From contig DASUNM010000027.1 in the NCBI GenBank assembly GCA_036277115.1, positions 496,001 to 560,000 of the forward strand: 64,000 nucleotides of DNA, given 5' to 3'. Under the pieces are notes generated by a model, which worked only from the letters and a program-made list of their open reading frames with translations, had not been told where the DNA came from and did not search any database. Below are positions 55,750 through 64,000 of the stretch, piece after piece; position 1 is the stretch's first letter, and each line of letters opens with the position of its first letter. The DNA is from Pyrinomonadaceae bacterium (lineage in GTDB: Bacteria; Acidobacteriota; Blastocatellia; Pyrinomonadales; Pyrinomonadaceae). A program made the position numbers and the translations under genes.

Positions 55750-56274
55750 TCAACCCATCACCTTACTCAACACCAGCAGGACGACAAACACGACGAACAG
55801 TCCCAACGCGACGATGACAAAGCGCAGGCTTGGATCATATGAAGCTTCTTCGATAACCACGGTTGAAGCCTGGCGAATCTTTTCGACGCGCTTTACCGGT
55901 TCCTCGATCACACCGCGCCCGACGCCGCGCGCGACTTCAGATGCGCGATGCAAACGCTCGCGAGTCTTTTCGCCGCGCCGGTGTGCCGGTGGAACGCTCG
56001 AGTCGTCTTTCATGTCGTCGGTCGCCGCTGACGAGGTAGTTGCAGCCTCTGTCGATTCGGTAAGTGCCCGACCCGGTGCATCGTTCACCGACGCCGAAGA
56101 GACTTCAACGATTTCTCCGGCTTCAGGTTGGATTGAAGAATCAGGTGAGTCGTTGATTTCCGTGGTCTTGGGCTTGGCCGACAGAGGTTTCCCGCATTCC
56201 GGGCAGAACAATGCATCGCGGTTGCGAACCGCCACGCCGCACGAGGGACAACGATGTGAGATTTCAGGGACCAT
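55750..56274 (-). CDS. Zinc-ribbon protein with C-terminal membrane anchor
   Basis: The 174-aa protein begins with a zinc ribbon (HRCPSCGVAVRNRDALFCPECGKPL). A disordered acidic/Ser-Thr linker follows, then a basic amphipathic region (RGEKTRERLHRASEVARGVGRGV) and a single membrane helix at the end (FVIVALGLFVVFVVLLVLSKV). It may be tail-anchored to the inner membrane. Start 56274 (MVPEIS) is preferred to an ATG five codons upstream in repeat DNA. Its role in the BMC operon is unknown; tethering or assembly is conjecture. Confidence 0.8.
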   Translation of the reverse strand: MVPEISHRCPSCGVAVRNRDALFCPECGKPLSAKPKTTEINDSPDSSIQPEAGEIVEVSSASVNDAPGRALTESTEAATTSSAATDDMKDDSSVPPAHRRGEKTRERLHRASEVARGVGRGVIEEPVKRVEKIRQASTVVIEEASYDPSLRFVIVALGLFVVFVVLLVLSKVMG

Positions 56275-56283
56275 AAAAGCCTT

Positions 56284-56388
56284 GTACATGGTGCTTGGTA
56301 CTTAGCACTTTGTTCGCCATCCAACGCACCGCGCTCCGATTCAACGTGCAGTGCTAAGAAAAAGCACAAAGTACAAAGATCAAAGCAC
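56284..56388. repeat. GTGCTTAG-word hairpin in BMC operon gap
   Basis: GGTGCTTGGTACTTAGCACTTTG pairs imperfectly with CAGTGCTAAG and CACAAAGTACAAAG to the right. Fills the gap between the zinc-ribbon and ACT genes. Confidence 0.65.
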
Positions 56389-56389
56389 C

Positions 56390-56863
56390 TCAGATCCGGT
56401 GCATCGCATTGAATAAGTCTTCGCGTTGCGCGTAGATGCGGACGCCCAACTTTTCACCCTGCGCGAGAAAGCGCTCTTTCAGTTCGCTGACAGACGACTT
56501 TGATCGCGAAGTGTTCGCGATGATGACCATCGCGAATTTTCCCTGCACGACGGTTTGATTGATATCCACAATGCTGCAGCCGGCCTCAGCCAAAATCTGT
56601 GATACCCCGGCCACGATGCCCGGATGATCGACGCCGAACACGGAAATGATTATTCGCTCGGCGGACCCTCCCGCGTGGGAAGGCCCTCCCGGCACGCCGG
56701 TAGGTGTGAATGACGGCGCCGGGGTGCTCCCGTTGCGCAACTGTGGCTCAACCGTGCGGTAAATATCGGTGACGAGTTGCTCGACCGTATTCTCATCCGC
56801 GCCCGCGCCGAGGCGGTCGTAGATTGCTCGAGTGATGCGATAGATCAGCTCTTCGTTAGCCAT
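56390..56863 (-). CDS. ACT-domain protein with N-terminal helix in BMC operon
   Basis: The 157-aa protein ends in an ACT domain (residues about 69-150: IIISVFGVDHPGIVAGVSQILAEAG, IVDINQTVVQGKFAMVIIA), matching the UPF0237 partner of UPF0210. It carries an unusual 66-residue extension. Its start, EELIYRITRAIYDRLGAG, is an amphipathic helix, followed by a second one and a Pro/Gly linker (STPAPSFTPTGVPGGPSHAGG). Short amphipathic helices joined by such linkers are how cargo is targeted to BMC shells. Targeting is inferred. Confidence 0.9.
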   Translation of the reverse strand: MANEELIYRITRAIYDRLGAGADENTVEQLVTDIYRTVEPQLRNGSTPAPSFTPTGVPGGPSHAGGSAERIIISVFGVDHPGIVAGVSQILAEAGCSIVDINQTVVQGKFAMVIIANTSRSKSSVSELKERFLAQGEKLGVRIYAQREDLFNAMHRI

Positions 56864-56869
56864 TGAATT

Positions 56870-56946
56870 GATTGCGGATTTCGAATTGCGGATTTCGGAT
56901 TGTTAGTAGCCTAAATTCGCAATTCGCAGTCCGAAATTCAAAATTC
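56870..56946. repeat. GGATTTCGAATTGC-word hairpin in BMC operon gap
   Basis: Tandem ATTGCGGATTTCGAATTGCG on the left and AATTCGCAATTCGCAG then GAAATTC on the right form inverted arms. It fills the gap between the vertex protein and ACT genes. Confidence 0.7.
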
Positions 56947-57275
56947 TAGGGTCGTCCGTTGTCGCGGGCGAGTTCCCGCGCTGCTTCTCGCAGTTCTTCG
57001 GATTTAGCATCCGTTAGATCGACTCGATCGACAATGCCGACCACGGCGGCTTCGATCGACATGTCCTGATTGCCGATTGCCGAACGGGCGGCCTTGCCGT
57101 AGGCGCATATCACGACTTCGCCACTCCCCGCCCCCAGACTGTCGGCGACAACGACTACATTCTTCGTCGGTTCGTGATCCAAATCGTAAGGATGAACAAT
57201 CAAAAAACGGACGCCCTCGAGGTCAGGCGACTTCTTGGTTGACCAAACCGTGCCGATGACTTTGCCGAGGAACAT
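56946..57275 (-). CDS. BMC-P pentameric vertex protein (EutN/CcmL family)
   Basis: The 109-aa protein begins MFLGKVIGTVWSTKKSPDLEG and has FLIVHPYD, VVVVADSLGAGSGEVVICAYGKAARSA and AAVVGIVDRVD, all family hallmarks. Pentamers cap the vertices of the icosahedral shell. It is the only vertex protein seen and lies directly after the aldehyde dehydrogenase gene. Confidence 0.95.
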   Translation of the reverse strand: MFLGKVIGTVWSTKKSPDLEGVRFLIVHPYDLDHEPTKNVVVVADSLGAGSGEVVICAYGKAARSAIGNQDMSIEAAVVGIVDRVDLTDAKSEELREAARELARDNGRP

Positions 57276-57345
57276 GTCAGTTGTCAGTCGTCAGTTGTCA
57301 GTAGATTTCCGTTGTAACTGACAACGGACAACTGACTACTGACAG
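57275..57345. repeat. TGTCAGT-word hairpin in BMC operon gap
   Basis: Tandem GTCAGTTGTCAGTCGTCAGT on the left and ACTGACAACGGACAACTGAC with CTGACAG on the right. Fills the gap between the aldehyde dehydrogenase and vertex genes. Confidence 0.8.
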
Positions 57346-57346
57346 G

Positions 57347-59113
57347 TTAGGCTTTAGCGAACACCTCTGCCGGCTCGCCGATGTCACGCGCGGAGGGCGT
57401 GATGATAGTTTTCGGTCCGACGTAAATCTTCTCGCCTTTTTGCATCGCGCGCTTGACGTCGTCCTCGCTGACAAAGTCAGCCGCCTTTCGTCCATTGCTC
57501 GCACCTTCTGACGGACTGCTGGCCTGAACCGGGCGCGCCGGAGCCGCGGCAGGCGGACGGGATGGCGGGGGCGGCAAAGGCGAGACGGCTGGTTCAGGCT
57601 GACGATTTGCCAGAAAGCGATCGACAATGGCGGAAATTTCTTCGCGACTAACTTTCGGCGCTCCTGCTTGAACCGACGGCGAAGCCTTCACCGCAGGACG
57701 TGACGCGGCCGGTGGCGCCGGCATCGCCACGGTTGATTGGGTCGTGACTGCCGGCCGCTTGCTCTTAACCGGTCGCACTTCAAACGCGACGCGCTTGATG
57801 TCCATCAAGTGCAAAGGCGAAACGTTGTCTGAAGTCACGTTGCCGCCCCACGAACCGCAGCCGAGCGTCATTGACGGCGGCAGCGCAGTGGAAAATCCAA
57901 TCGCGCCATGCGTCGTCGGCGTGTTGACCGTGATGCGCGAGGCGGGCATCTCTGCGCCGTAGCGCACCGCCGCTTCGCGCGAACCCGTGTGTATACCGGC
58001 CGTGTGACCCATGCCGCCGTAGTGCAGAATTTCATTGCAGCGCGCGGCGCCGCGCTCGAGGCCATCTTCAACGTAGAACGCGAGAATCGGCGAAAGCTTT
58101 TCCATCGACAGCGGGAAGTCGCGGCCGACGCCGCCGACATCGGCGAGCAGGCAGCGCGTTCCCGGCGGCACGGTGATGCCGGCCAGCTTCGCGATAAACT
58201 CAACTGACTTGCCGACGATCTGCGGGTTCAGACTGCGTTGCGGCGTGGCCACAATCTTCCCGAGCTGATCCGCCTCGGACTGGCTGACGAAGTATCCGCC
58301 TTGTAATTTGAATTGCTCGCGCACCGCCATTTCAATCGGCGCGTCAACGACGATCGCCTGCTCGGATGCGCAAATCGTTCCGTTATCAAAACATTTGCCG
58401 GTGAAGATGTCCTGCACCGCTTTGGGAACGGCGGCCGAGCGTTCGATGAACACGGGCACATTGCCCGGACCGACACCGAATGCGGGCTTGCCTGAAGAAT
58501 AGGCGGCGCGCACCAAACCGATTCCGCCGGTCGCGAGAATTACCGCGGTCCGCTTGTGCTTCATCAAACCTTCGGTGCCTTCGATGGTCGCCGTGGTCAT
58601 GCAGCCGATCGCGTCGGCCGGCAAGCCTTCCTTAACACCGGCCTCGCGCATGGCTTTCGCGGTCTCGTTGATGCAGCGCGCGGCTGATGGATGCGGCGAC
58701 ATGACGATCGCATTTCGCGACTTGATCGAAATCAGAATTTTGAAGATGGCAGTTGAGGTGGGATTGGTCGAGGGAATGATGCCGGCGACCACACCGCGCG
58801 GACTGGCTATCTCGACAACGTCTTTCGTATCGCTGACGACGCCGACCGTGCGCAGGTTCTTGAAGTAGTTCCAGACGTCTTCAGCGGCAAAACGGTTCTT
58901 TTCCTGCTTGTCCTCGGCGACGCCAAAACCGGTCTCTTCGACCGCCATTGCCGCGACCCGCGCCGACTCGCGCAGCGCGGCCCGGGACATGGCTTCACAG
59001 ATGCGATCGATTTTCGCTTGATCGAAGCGCGCGATTTCCGTTTGCGCGCGGTGAGCAGCTTCGACGAGGTCACGCGCCTGTTGGACGGAAATAAGATCTT
59101 TGTCGGCCGACAT
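57347..59113 (-). CDS. CoA-acylating aldehyde dehydrogenase (EutE/PduP-like) with C-terminal targeting tail
   Basis: The 588-aa enzyme converts an aldehyde to acyl-CoA with NAD+. Cys248 in [13 protein letters not shown] is the catalytic thiol; [41 protein letters not shown] and [24 protein letters not shown] are family blocks. The catalytic part ends near residue 450. A tail of about 140 residues has a Pro/Ala-rich linker, an amphipathic helix [16 protein letters not shown] (489-504) typical of encapsulation peptides, another Pro linker, and [20 protein letters not shown] with TPSARD near the end. Aldehyde dehydrogenase is the core enzyme of metabolosomes. Start ATG 59113 is used. Confidence 0.94.
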   Translation of the reverse strand: MSADKDLISVQQARDLVEAAHRAQTEIARFDQAKIDRICEAMSRAALRESARVAAMAVEETGFGVAEDKQEKNRFAAEDVWNYFKNLRTVGVVSDTKDVVEIASPRGVVAGIIPSTNPTSTAIFKILISIKSRNAIVMSPHPSAARCINETAKAMREAGVKEGLPADAIGCMTTATIEGTEGLMKHKRTAVILATGGIGLVRAAYSSGKPAFGVGPGNVPVFIERSAAVPKAVQDIFTGKCFDNGTICASEQAIVVDAPIEMAVREQFKLQGGYFVSQSEADQLGKIVATPQRSLNPQIVGKSVEFIAKLAGITVPPGTRCLLADVGGVGRDFPLSMEKLSPILAFYVEDGLERGAARCNEILHYGGMGHTAGIHTGSREAAVRYGAEMPASRITVNTPTTHGAIGFSTALPPSMTLGCGSWGGNVTSDNVSPLHLMDIKRVAFEVRPVKSKRPAVTTQSTVAMPAPPAASRPAVKASPSVQAGAPKVSREEISAIVDRFLANRQPEPAVSPLPPPPSRPPAAAPARPVQASSPSEGASNGRKAADFVSEDDVKRAMQKGEKIYVGPKTIITPSARDIGEPAEVFAKA

Positions 59114-59118
59114 GATCA

Positions 59119-59197
59119 ACCTCCATTGCCAATTGCCGATTTCCGATGGGCAATTTTCAGATCAAATCGGCAATCCGCAATCGTAAATCGGCAATGA
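59119..59197. repeat. CAATTGCCGATTT-word hairpin in BMC operon gap
   Basis: ATTGCCAATTGCCGATTTCC on the left pairs imperfectly with AAATCGGCAATCCGCAATCG and AAATCGGCAATG on the right. It fills the gap between the first shell gene and the aldehyde dehydrogenase. Confidence 0.75.
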
Positions 59198-59201
59198 CCG
59201 C

Positions 59202-59600
59202 TTACTTCGCTCGTTCTCGCGCGCCTTCGCGCGACGTCAACGAGCGGCCGGCGTCGCCCTGGCCCAACTGTCCGCGTGCGCCACCACTGAGTTGCGCTTG
59301 CTCGTCCGGGCTGTACCCGGCCCGGCCGTTGACCGGCAGCACGCGTTCGACTTCCCCGTGGGGTCGCGGAATCACGTGCACACTAATCAACTCACCAACT
59401 CGCCGCGCGGCTGCCGCGCCGGCGTCGGTGGCTGCTTTAACTGCGCCAACATCGCCGCGCACGAATACAGTGACATAACCGGCGCCAATGTATTCCTTTC
59501 CCAACAATGTCACGTTCGCCGCTTTGACCATCGCATCGGCCGCTTCAACCGCGCCGACGAAGCCTTTGGTCTCGACCATTCCGAGTGCTTCAAGGGGCAT
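59202..59600 (-). CDS. BMC-H microcompartment shell protein (EutM/PduA-like), copy 1
   Basis: The 132-aa protein has the BMC core [51 protein letters not shown] and [15 protein letters not shown]. It differs from copy 2 by a 35-residue tail rich in Gly, Gln and Arg ([21 protein letters not shown]). It opens the BMC operon; the promoter must lie in 59601-59861, shared with the divergent RodZ-like gene. Confidence 0.95.
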   Translation of the reverse strand: MPLEALGMVETKGFVGAVEAADAMVKAANVTLLGKEYIGAGYVTVFVRGDVGAVKAATDAGAAAARRVGELISVHVIPRPHGEVERVLPVNGRAGYSPDEQAQLSGGARGQLGQGDAGRSLTSREGARERAK

Positions 59601-59861
59601 TTCTGCATCCTCACTTTGAAATTTTAGAAGTTAAAAAGAAACCCGATTGCATCTCAAGCTACCACCCCGCGCGTTAAGAATCAAGAGAGGCATTCCCATA
59701 AAATCGGCAAAGATTTGACACGTTTTTGGCCGAGGGATATAGTGCGCGCCAAGAAATACGCTCGCTTGCGAACGGGCGAGTGAACGAGCCAAGGGCGCGA
59801 ATGATTCGAGGGTTCACAATCCCCCACGCGGTGAATTCGCCTTCTGTTCTGGTCGATTAAG

Positions 59862-60341
59862 ATGGCAACTGGCATCGGAGAAAAGCTGCGACTCGAACGC
59901 GAGACGCGGGGCATTGCTCTGCGCGATATCTCGGAACACACGCGGATCTCCATGCGCTATCTCGAAGCCATCGAAACCGACGATTATCGTCGCTTGCCCG
60001 GCGGCATCTTCAATCGCAGCTTCATCCGCGCCTACGCCAAGTTCGTCGGCTATGACGAGGACAAGGCGATTGAAGAGTACGGGGACACGATGCGCGAGCA
60101 CGGCCAGTCGGAAGACGAGCCGCCAAAGCAGCGGGCAATGGTTTATACCGACGACGGCGGGCACCAGGGCCGTTCCCCGATGAAGACGTTGTTGTTGGCC
60201 ATCGTTATCCTGGCGCTGCTGTCGCTAGCGGTTTGGGGCGGATTGTATTTCTATCAAAAGAGGGTGGGCGGCCAGAACCGCGGCGCGACGCCCCCGACCG
60301 ATTTGCCGGCGAAGGAGGAACAGCACGCCGTCAATGTTTAG
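59862..60341 (+). CDS. RodZ-like HTH membrane protein
   Basis: The 159-aa protein has an N-terminal HTH_25 domain (IGEKLRLERETRGIALRDISEHTRISMRYLEAIE; LPGGIFNRSFIRAYAKFVG) and a single membrane span at about 106-127 (LLLAIVILALLSLAVWGGLYF). This is the RodZ arrangement, in which the cytoplasmic HTH binds MreB and helps cell shape. The periplasmic part is only about 30 residues, much shorter than the RodZ C-terminal domain, so it may be a minimal or specialised member. A terminator follows. Confidence 0.85.
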   Translation: MATGIGEKLRLERETRGIALRDISEHTRISMRYLEAIETDDYRRLPGGIFNRSFIRAYAKFVGYDEDKAIEEYGDTMREHGQSEDEPPKQRAMVYTDDGGHQGRSPMKTLLLAIVILALLSLAVWGGLYFYQKRVGGQNRGATPPTDLPAKEEQHAVNV

Positions 60342-60412
60342 CCGCGATGCGGAAAGACTCTGCGCGAGTGCGCAGTGTGCCGCGCGTGTGTGGTTTAAAC
60401 CAGAATGGGAGT

Positions 60413-60437
60413 TGCCCGCGAGTCCGCGGGCATTTTT
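60413..60437 (+). terminator. Rho-independent terminator
   Basis: Perfect 8-bp stem TGCCCGCG/CGCGGGCA, loop AGTC, then TTTTT. It ends the RodZ-like transcript. Confidence 0.9.
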
Positions 60438-60450
60438 GTTTGGCAGCGTT

Positions 60451-60531
60451 GTCAGTACCCCGAGCGGTAGCGAGGTGGATGGTCACTCATCGTTGACTTT
60501 TGATCCGGTCGCTATCGCTCCCGGTACTGAC
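60451..60531. repeat. Palindromic repeat, family B
   Basis: GTCAGTACCCCGAGCGGTAG on the left and GCTATCGCTCCCGGTACTGAC on the right, 45 bp upstream of guaB. Confidence 0.85.
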
Positions 60532-60569
60532 ACAACTTTGAGAAATGAATTCGAGGGAGTAATTTCTAG

Positions 60570-62042
<1,473 letters not shown>

Positions 62043-62260
62043 AAAGAGTCCGCGAAGCGGACGTCAGCATAAAGCCTGGGGCGTAAGCCCCAGGAAACAA
62101 ATCGTAAAAGGTTCCAGAGCCCGCGGAGTGGGCGACAGAATCAAATCTATTGTCTGTCGCCCGCTTCGCGGGCTCAACGATCTTTGTAGCGTATCAACCT
62201 GCGGTTTCGCTTCGCTCCACGCCAGGCTTTATGTTGACACCTGCTCCGCAGGTTTGGACG
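62043..62260. repeat. Cluster of palindromic repeats between guaB and aminotransferase
   Basis: GTCCGCGAAGCGGAC, CCTGGGGCGTAAGCCCCAGG, then a larger palindrome with arms GAGCCCGCGGAGTGGGCGAC and GTCGCCCGCTTCGCGGGCTC, and ACCTGCGG...CCGCAGGT. No gene is seen in the 269-bp gap. Confidence 0.75.
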
Positions 62261-62311
62261 ATCAAAACACAAATTGCGCCGCTCTCAACTTTTCTATAGC
62301 ATCCTCACGCT

Positions 62312-63655
62312 ATGACTGTTACCAGCGAATCCGTTGCAACTGAAGGCCTGACCGGCGAGGAGATCGTCGAACTCTGTCGCCGCCACACACTCTTCGAATG
62401 GTCCGCACAAGCCGCCGTTGATCCGATTCCCATGGCCCGGGCCCGTGGGATTTATTTCTGGACGCCGGAAGGCAAGCGCTACATCGACTTCAACAGCCAA
62501 TTGATGTGCGTGAACATCGGCCACGGCGACGAGCGTGTGGTTCGCGCCATCAAAGAGCAGGCAGAGGTCCTGCCCTACGCGAATCCTTTCATGGCCACAG
62601 ACGTGCGCGGGCGGCTGGCGGCAAAACTTGCCGAGTTAGCGCCCGGCGACATTGACACCTTTTTCTTTACCAACGGCGGGGCCGAAGCGAACGAGAACGC
62701 GATTCGGATCGCGCGTCTGTTCACCGGACGCCACAAAATTGGCGCGCGTTATCGGTCGTATCACGGCGGCACGGCCGGCGCGTTGACGCTGACCGGCGAT
62801 CCGCGACGCTGGGCAGCCGAGCCGGGCATTCCCGGCGTCTTTCGCATTCCCGATTTCTATCACGGCGTAAACAAGAGAGAAGAGACAGCCGAAGAAGTGC
62901 TCGCGCGCACTGAAGAGACAATCCAGCTCGAAGGCGCAAACACGATCGCCGCGATAATCGTCGAACCGGTGACCGGAACTAACGGAATTCTCGTTCCGCC
63001 CGATGGTTACCTGCAGGGCCTGCGCGCCTTGTGCGATAAGTACGGCATCCTCCTGATCGCCGACGAAGTAATGTCGGGCTTTGGCCGCACCGGCGAATGG
63101 TTCGCAGTCGATCACTGGAAAGTGAAACCCGATCTGCTATCAATGGCAAAAGGCCTGACCAGCGCTTACGTACAGCTCGGTGCGGTGGGTATGCGGCGAG
63201 AAATTGCGGACCACTTTGCGAAGAATGTTTTCTACGGTGGACTCACCTACAACAGTCATCCACTTGGCTGCGCGGCGGCTTTGGCAACAATCGCGGTCTA
63301 TGAAGATGATCAGTTGATCGATAAAGCGCGGAAGATGGGCATCGTGATGAGCGGTCTGCTCGACGATCTCAAAGCCCGTCATCCATCGGTAGGCGCGACG
63401 CGCAGCATCGGTCTCTTCGGCATCGTTGAGTTGGTGCGGAACCAGGAAACGCTCGAGCCCATGGCGCCGTTCAACGGCACTGCGCCAGAGATGCAGGCGC
63501 TCGGGAAGTATTTCCGGGAAGCAGGTCTCTACACTTTCGTGCGCTGGAACACTTTCTTTACGAATCCGCCGCTCTGCATTACAGAAGCCGAGCTGCGCGA
63601 GGCCTTCGCGATTATCGATAAAGGATTGGAGACGACCGATCGCGCGGTTGAGTAG
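62312..63655 (+). CDS. Class III (omega-) PLP aminotransferase
   Basis: The 447-aa enzyme has the class III pattern FFFTNGGAEANENAIRIAR, YRSYHGGTAGALTLTGD, ADEVMSGFGRTGEWF and the Schiff-base lysine K280 in LLSMAKGLTSAYVQLGAV. Overall it resembles taurine-pyruvate or beta-alanine-pyruvate type enzymes; the amino donor cannot be told from sequence. The start is the ATG at 62312. It is transcribed alone, followed by a family B repeat. Confidence 0.9.
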   Translation: MTVTSESVATEGLTGEEIVELCRRHTLFEWSAQAAVDPIPMARARGIYFWTPEGKRYIDFNSQLMCVNIGHGDERVVRAIKEQAEVLPYANPFMATDVRGRLAAKLAELAPGDIDTFFFTNGGAEANENAIRIARLFTGRHKIGARYRSYHGGTAGALTLTGDPRRWAAEPGIPGVFRIPDFYHGVNKREETAEEVLARTEETIQLEGANTIAAIIVEPVTGTNGILVPPDGYLQGLRALCDKYGILLIADEVMSGFGRTGEWFAVDHWKVKPDLLSMAKGLTSAYVQLGAVGMRREIADHFAKNVFYGGLTYNSHPLGCAAALATIAVYEDDQLIDKARKMGIVMSGLLDDLKARHPSVGATRSIGLFGIVELVRNQETLEPMAPFNGTAPEMQALGKYFREAGLYTFVRWNTFFTNPPLCITEAELREAFAIIDKGLETTDRAVE

Positions 63656-63679
63656 AAGAGGACATACCCAGATGATGAA

Positions 63680-63751
63680 GTCAGTACCACCCGCGGTAGC
63701 GGGTGGGTTATGTGCAAAGAGAACCCACCTGCTACTGCAGGTGGCACTGAC
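63680..63751. repeat. Palindromic repeat, family B
   Basis: Arms GTCAGTACCACCCGCGGTAG and CTACTGCAGGTGGCACTGAC around GCGGGTGGG/CCCACCTGC. It precedes the glycosyltransferase gene. Confidence 0.85.
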
Positions 63752-63778
63752 CTCACTGCTCAGTTATCTGTCGATAGC

Positions 63779-64000
63779 ATGAGATTTTCCGTAATCATCC
63801 CCGCCTACAACGAGGAGAAGTTTTTGCCGCGTCTGCTTGAATCGATCAAGGTCGCGGTGTCGAACTATTCCGGCGGGCTCAAAAAGACCGTCGCTCAGAT
63901 CGAAGTCATTGTCGCTGATAACGATTCGACCGACGGAACGGCGGAAGTCGCAAACCAACACGGCGCGCGTGTAGTGCATGTGGCGAAGCGTTGCATCGCC
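63779..64000 (+). CDS. Family 2 glycosyltransferase (5' part only)
   Basis: The visible 74 residues start MRFSVIIPAYNEEKFLPRLLESI and contain VIVADNDSTDGTAEVA, the nucleotide-sugar site and DxD-like acidic region of GT2 enzymes. The gene runs off the window edge, so acceptor and donor are unknown. Confidence 0.85.
   Translation, partial: MRFSVIIPAYNEEKFLPRLLESIKVAVSNYSGGLKKTVAQIEVIVADNDSTDGTAEVANQHGARVVHVAKRCIA

Noticed and set aside
55668-59197. CRISPR-like arrays in the BMC operon gaps
   Set aside because: The repeats are short, imperfect and inverted, with no regular spacers and no cas genes.
63779-64000. Glycosyltransferase as the missing SenB of a selenoneine cluster
   Set aside because: It is a GT2-type start (SVIIPAYNEE), 38 kb from selD and egtB, and not of the SenB glycosyltransferase-like family as far as can be seen.

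Overview
The window looks like a chromosomal segment of a soil or sediment Acidobacteriota, most likely the Blastocatellia/Pyrinomonadales side. This is inferred from gene content, not from a search: a TIGR02999-type ECF sigma factor next to a Pkn-type Ser/Thr kinase, a second zinc-ribbon Ser/Thr kinase, an Oar-like TonB-receptor plug module, tandem amidohydrolases, a bacterial microcompartment (BMC) locus, and many palindromic intergenic repeats. The DNA is moderately GC-rich. One tRNA gene is present; I saw no rRNA, CRISPR array, transposase or integrase.

Layout. 1-5000: minus-strand run of a MoxR/Mg-chelatase-like ATPase (cut by the window edge), a NUDIX-metallo-beta-lactamase fusion, a YuiH-type molybdopterin oxidoreductase, a cNMP-binding protein, a TonB-C protein and an unknown. 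5100-9600: cupin, S9 oligopeptidase, small glutaredoxin, a riboswitch-like attenuator and a secreted lytic transglycosylase. 9800-12500: ECF sigma factor and a membrane Ser/Thr kinase whose outer part is a paralog of that transglycosylase. 12600-17800: a translationally coupled amidohydrolase pair (one a likely pseudoenzyme) and an M61 peptidase. 17800-22500: a TrxR-like flavoprotein with a SIR2-STAND defence-type gene inserted exactly at its start codon, flanked by a perfect 116-bp direct repeat. 22500-26500: selD with an in-frame UGA (selenocysteine), egtB, and an L,D-transpeptidase lipoprotein. 26800-34300: NHL/PKD/HYR secreted protein, tRNA, a DUF2975/XRE pair, hybrid histidine kinase and hydrolase.

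34600-42000 is a compact lysine/diaminopimelate operon (lysC-dapE-dapB-dapA-dapD-aminotransferase-asd) with overlapping genes, divergent from secA (42086). Then come a two-domain PA-IL-like lectin protein, a DUF4139 protein carrying a TonB-receptor plug module, a REC protein, a zinc-ribbon kinase and an outer-membrane protein. 53400-59600 is a small BMC operon: two hexameric shell proteins, one pentameric vertex protein, an acylating aldehyde dehydrogenase with encapsulation-type tail, an ACT protein, UPF0210, a zinc-ribbon membrane protein and a secreted unknown. The window closes with a RodZ-like protein, guaB, a class III aminotransferase and the start of a family 2 glycosyltransferase.

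Two themes run across the window. First, REP-like palindromes sit flush against gene ends and in several cases supply the stop codon, or are read in frame inside proteins. Second, enzymes are joined to unexpected partners: kinase to lytic transglycosylase, NUDIX to MBL, DUF4139 to TonB plug. The most interesting items are the SIR2-STAND insertion, the kinase-transglycosylase fusion, the UGA-containing SelD beside EgtB, and the BMC with ACT/UPF0210 as candidate cargo.
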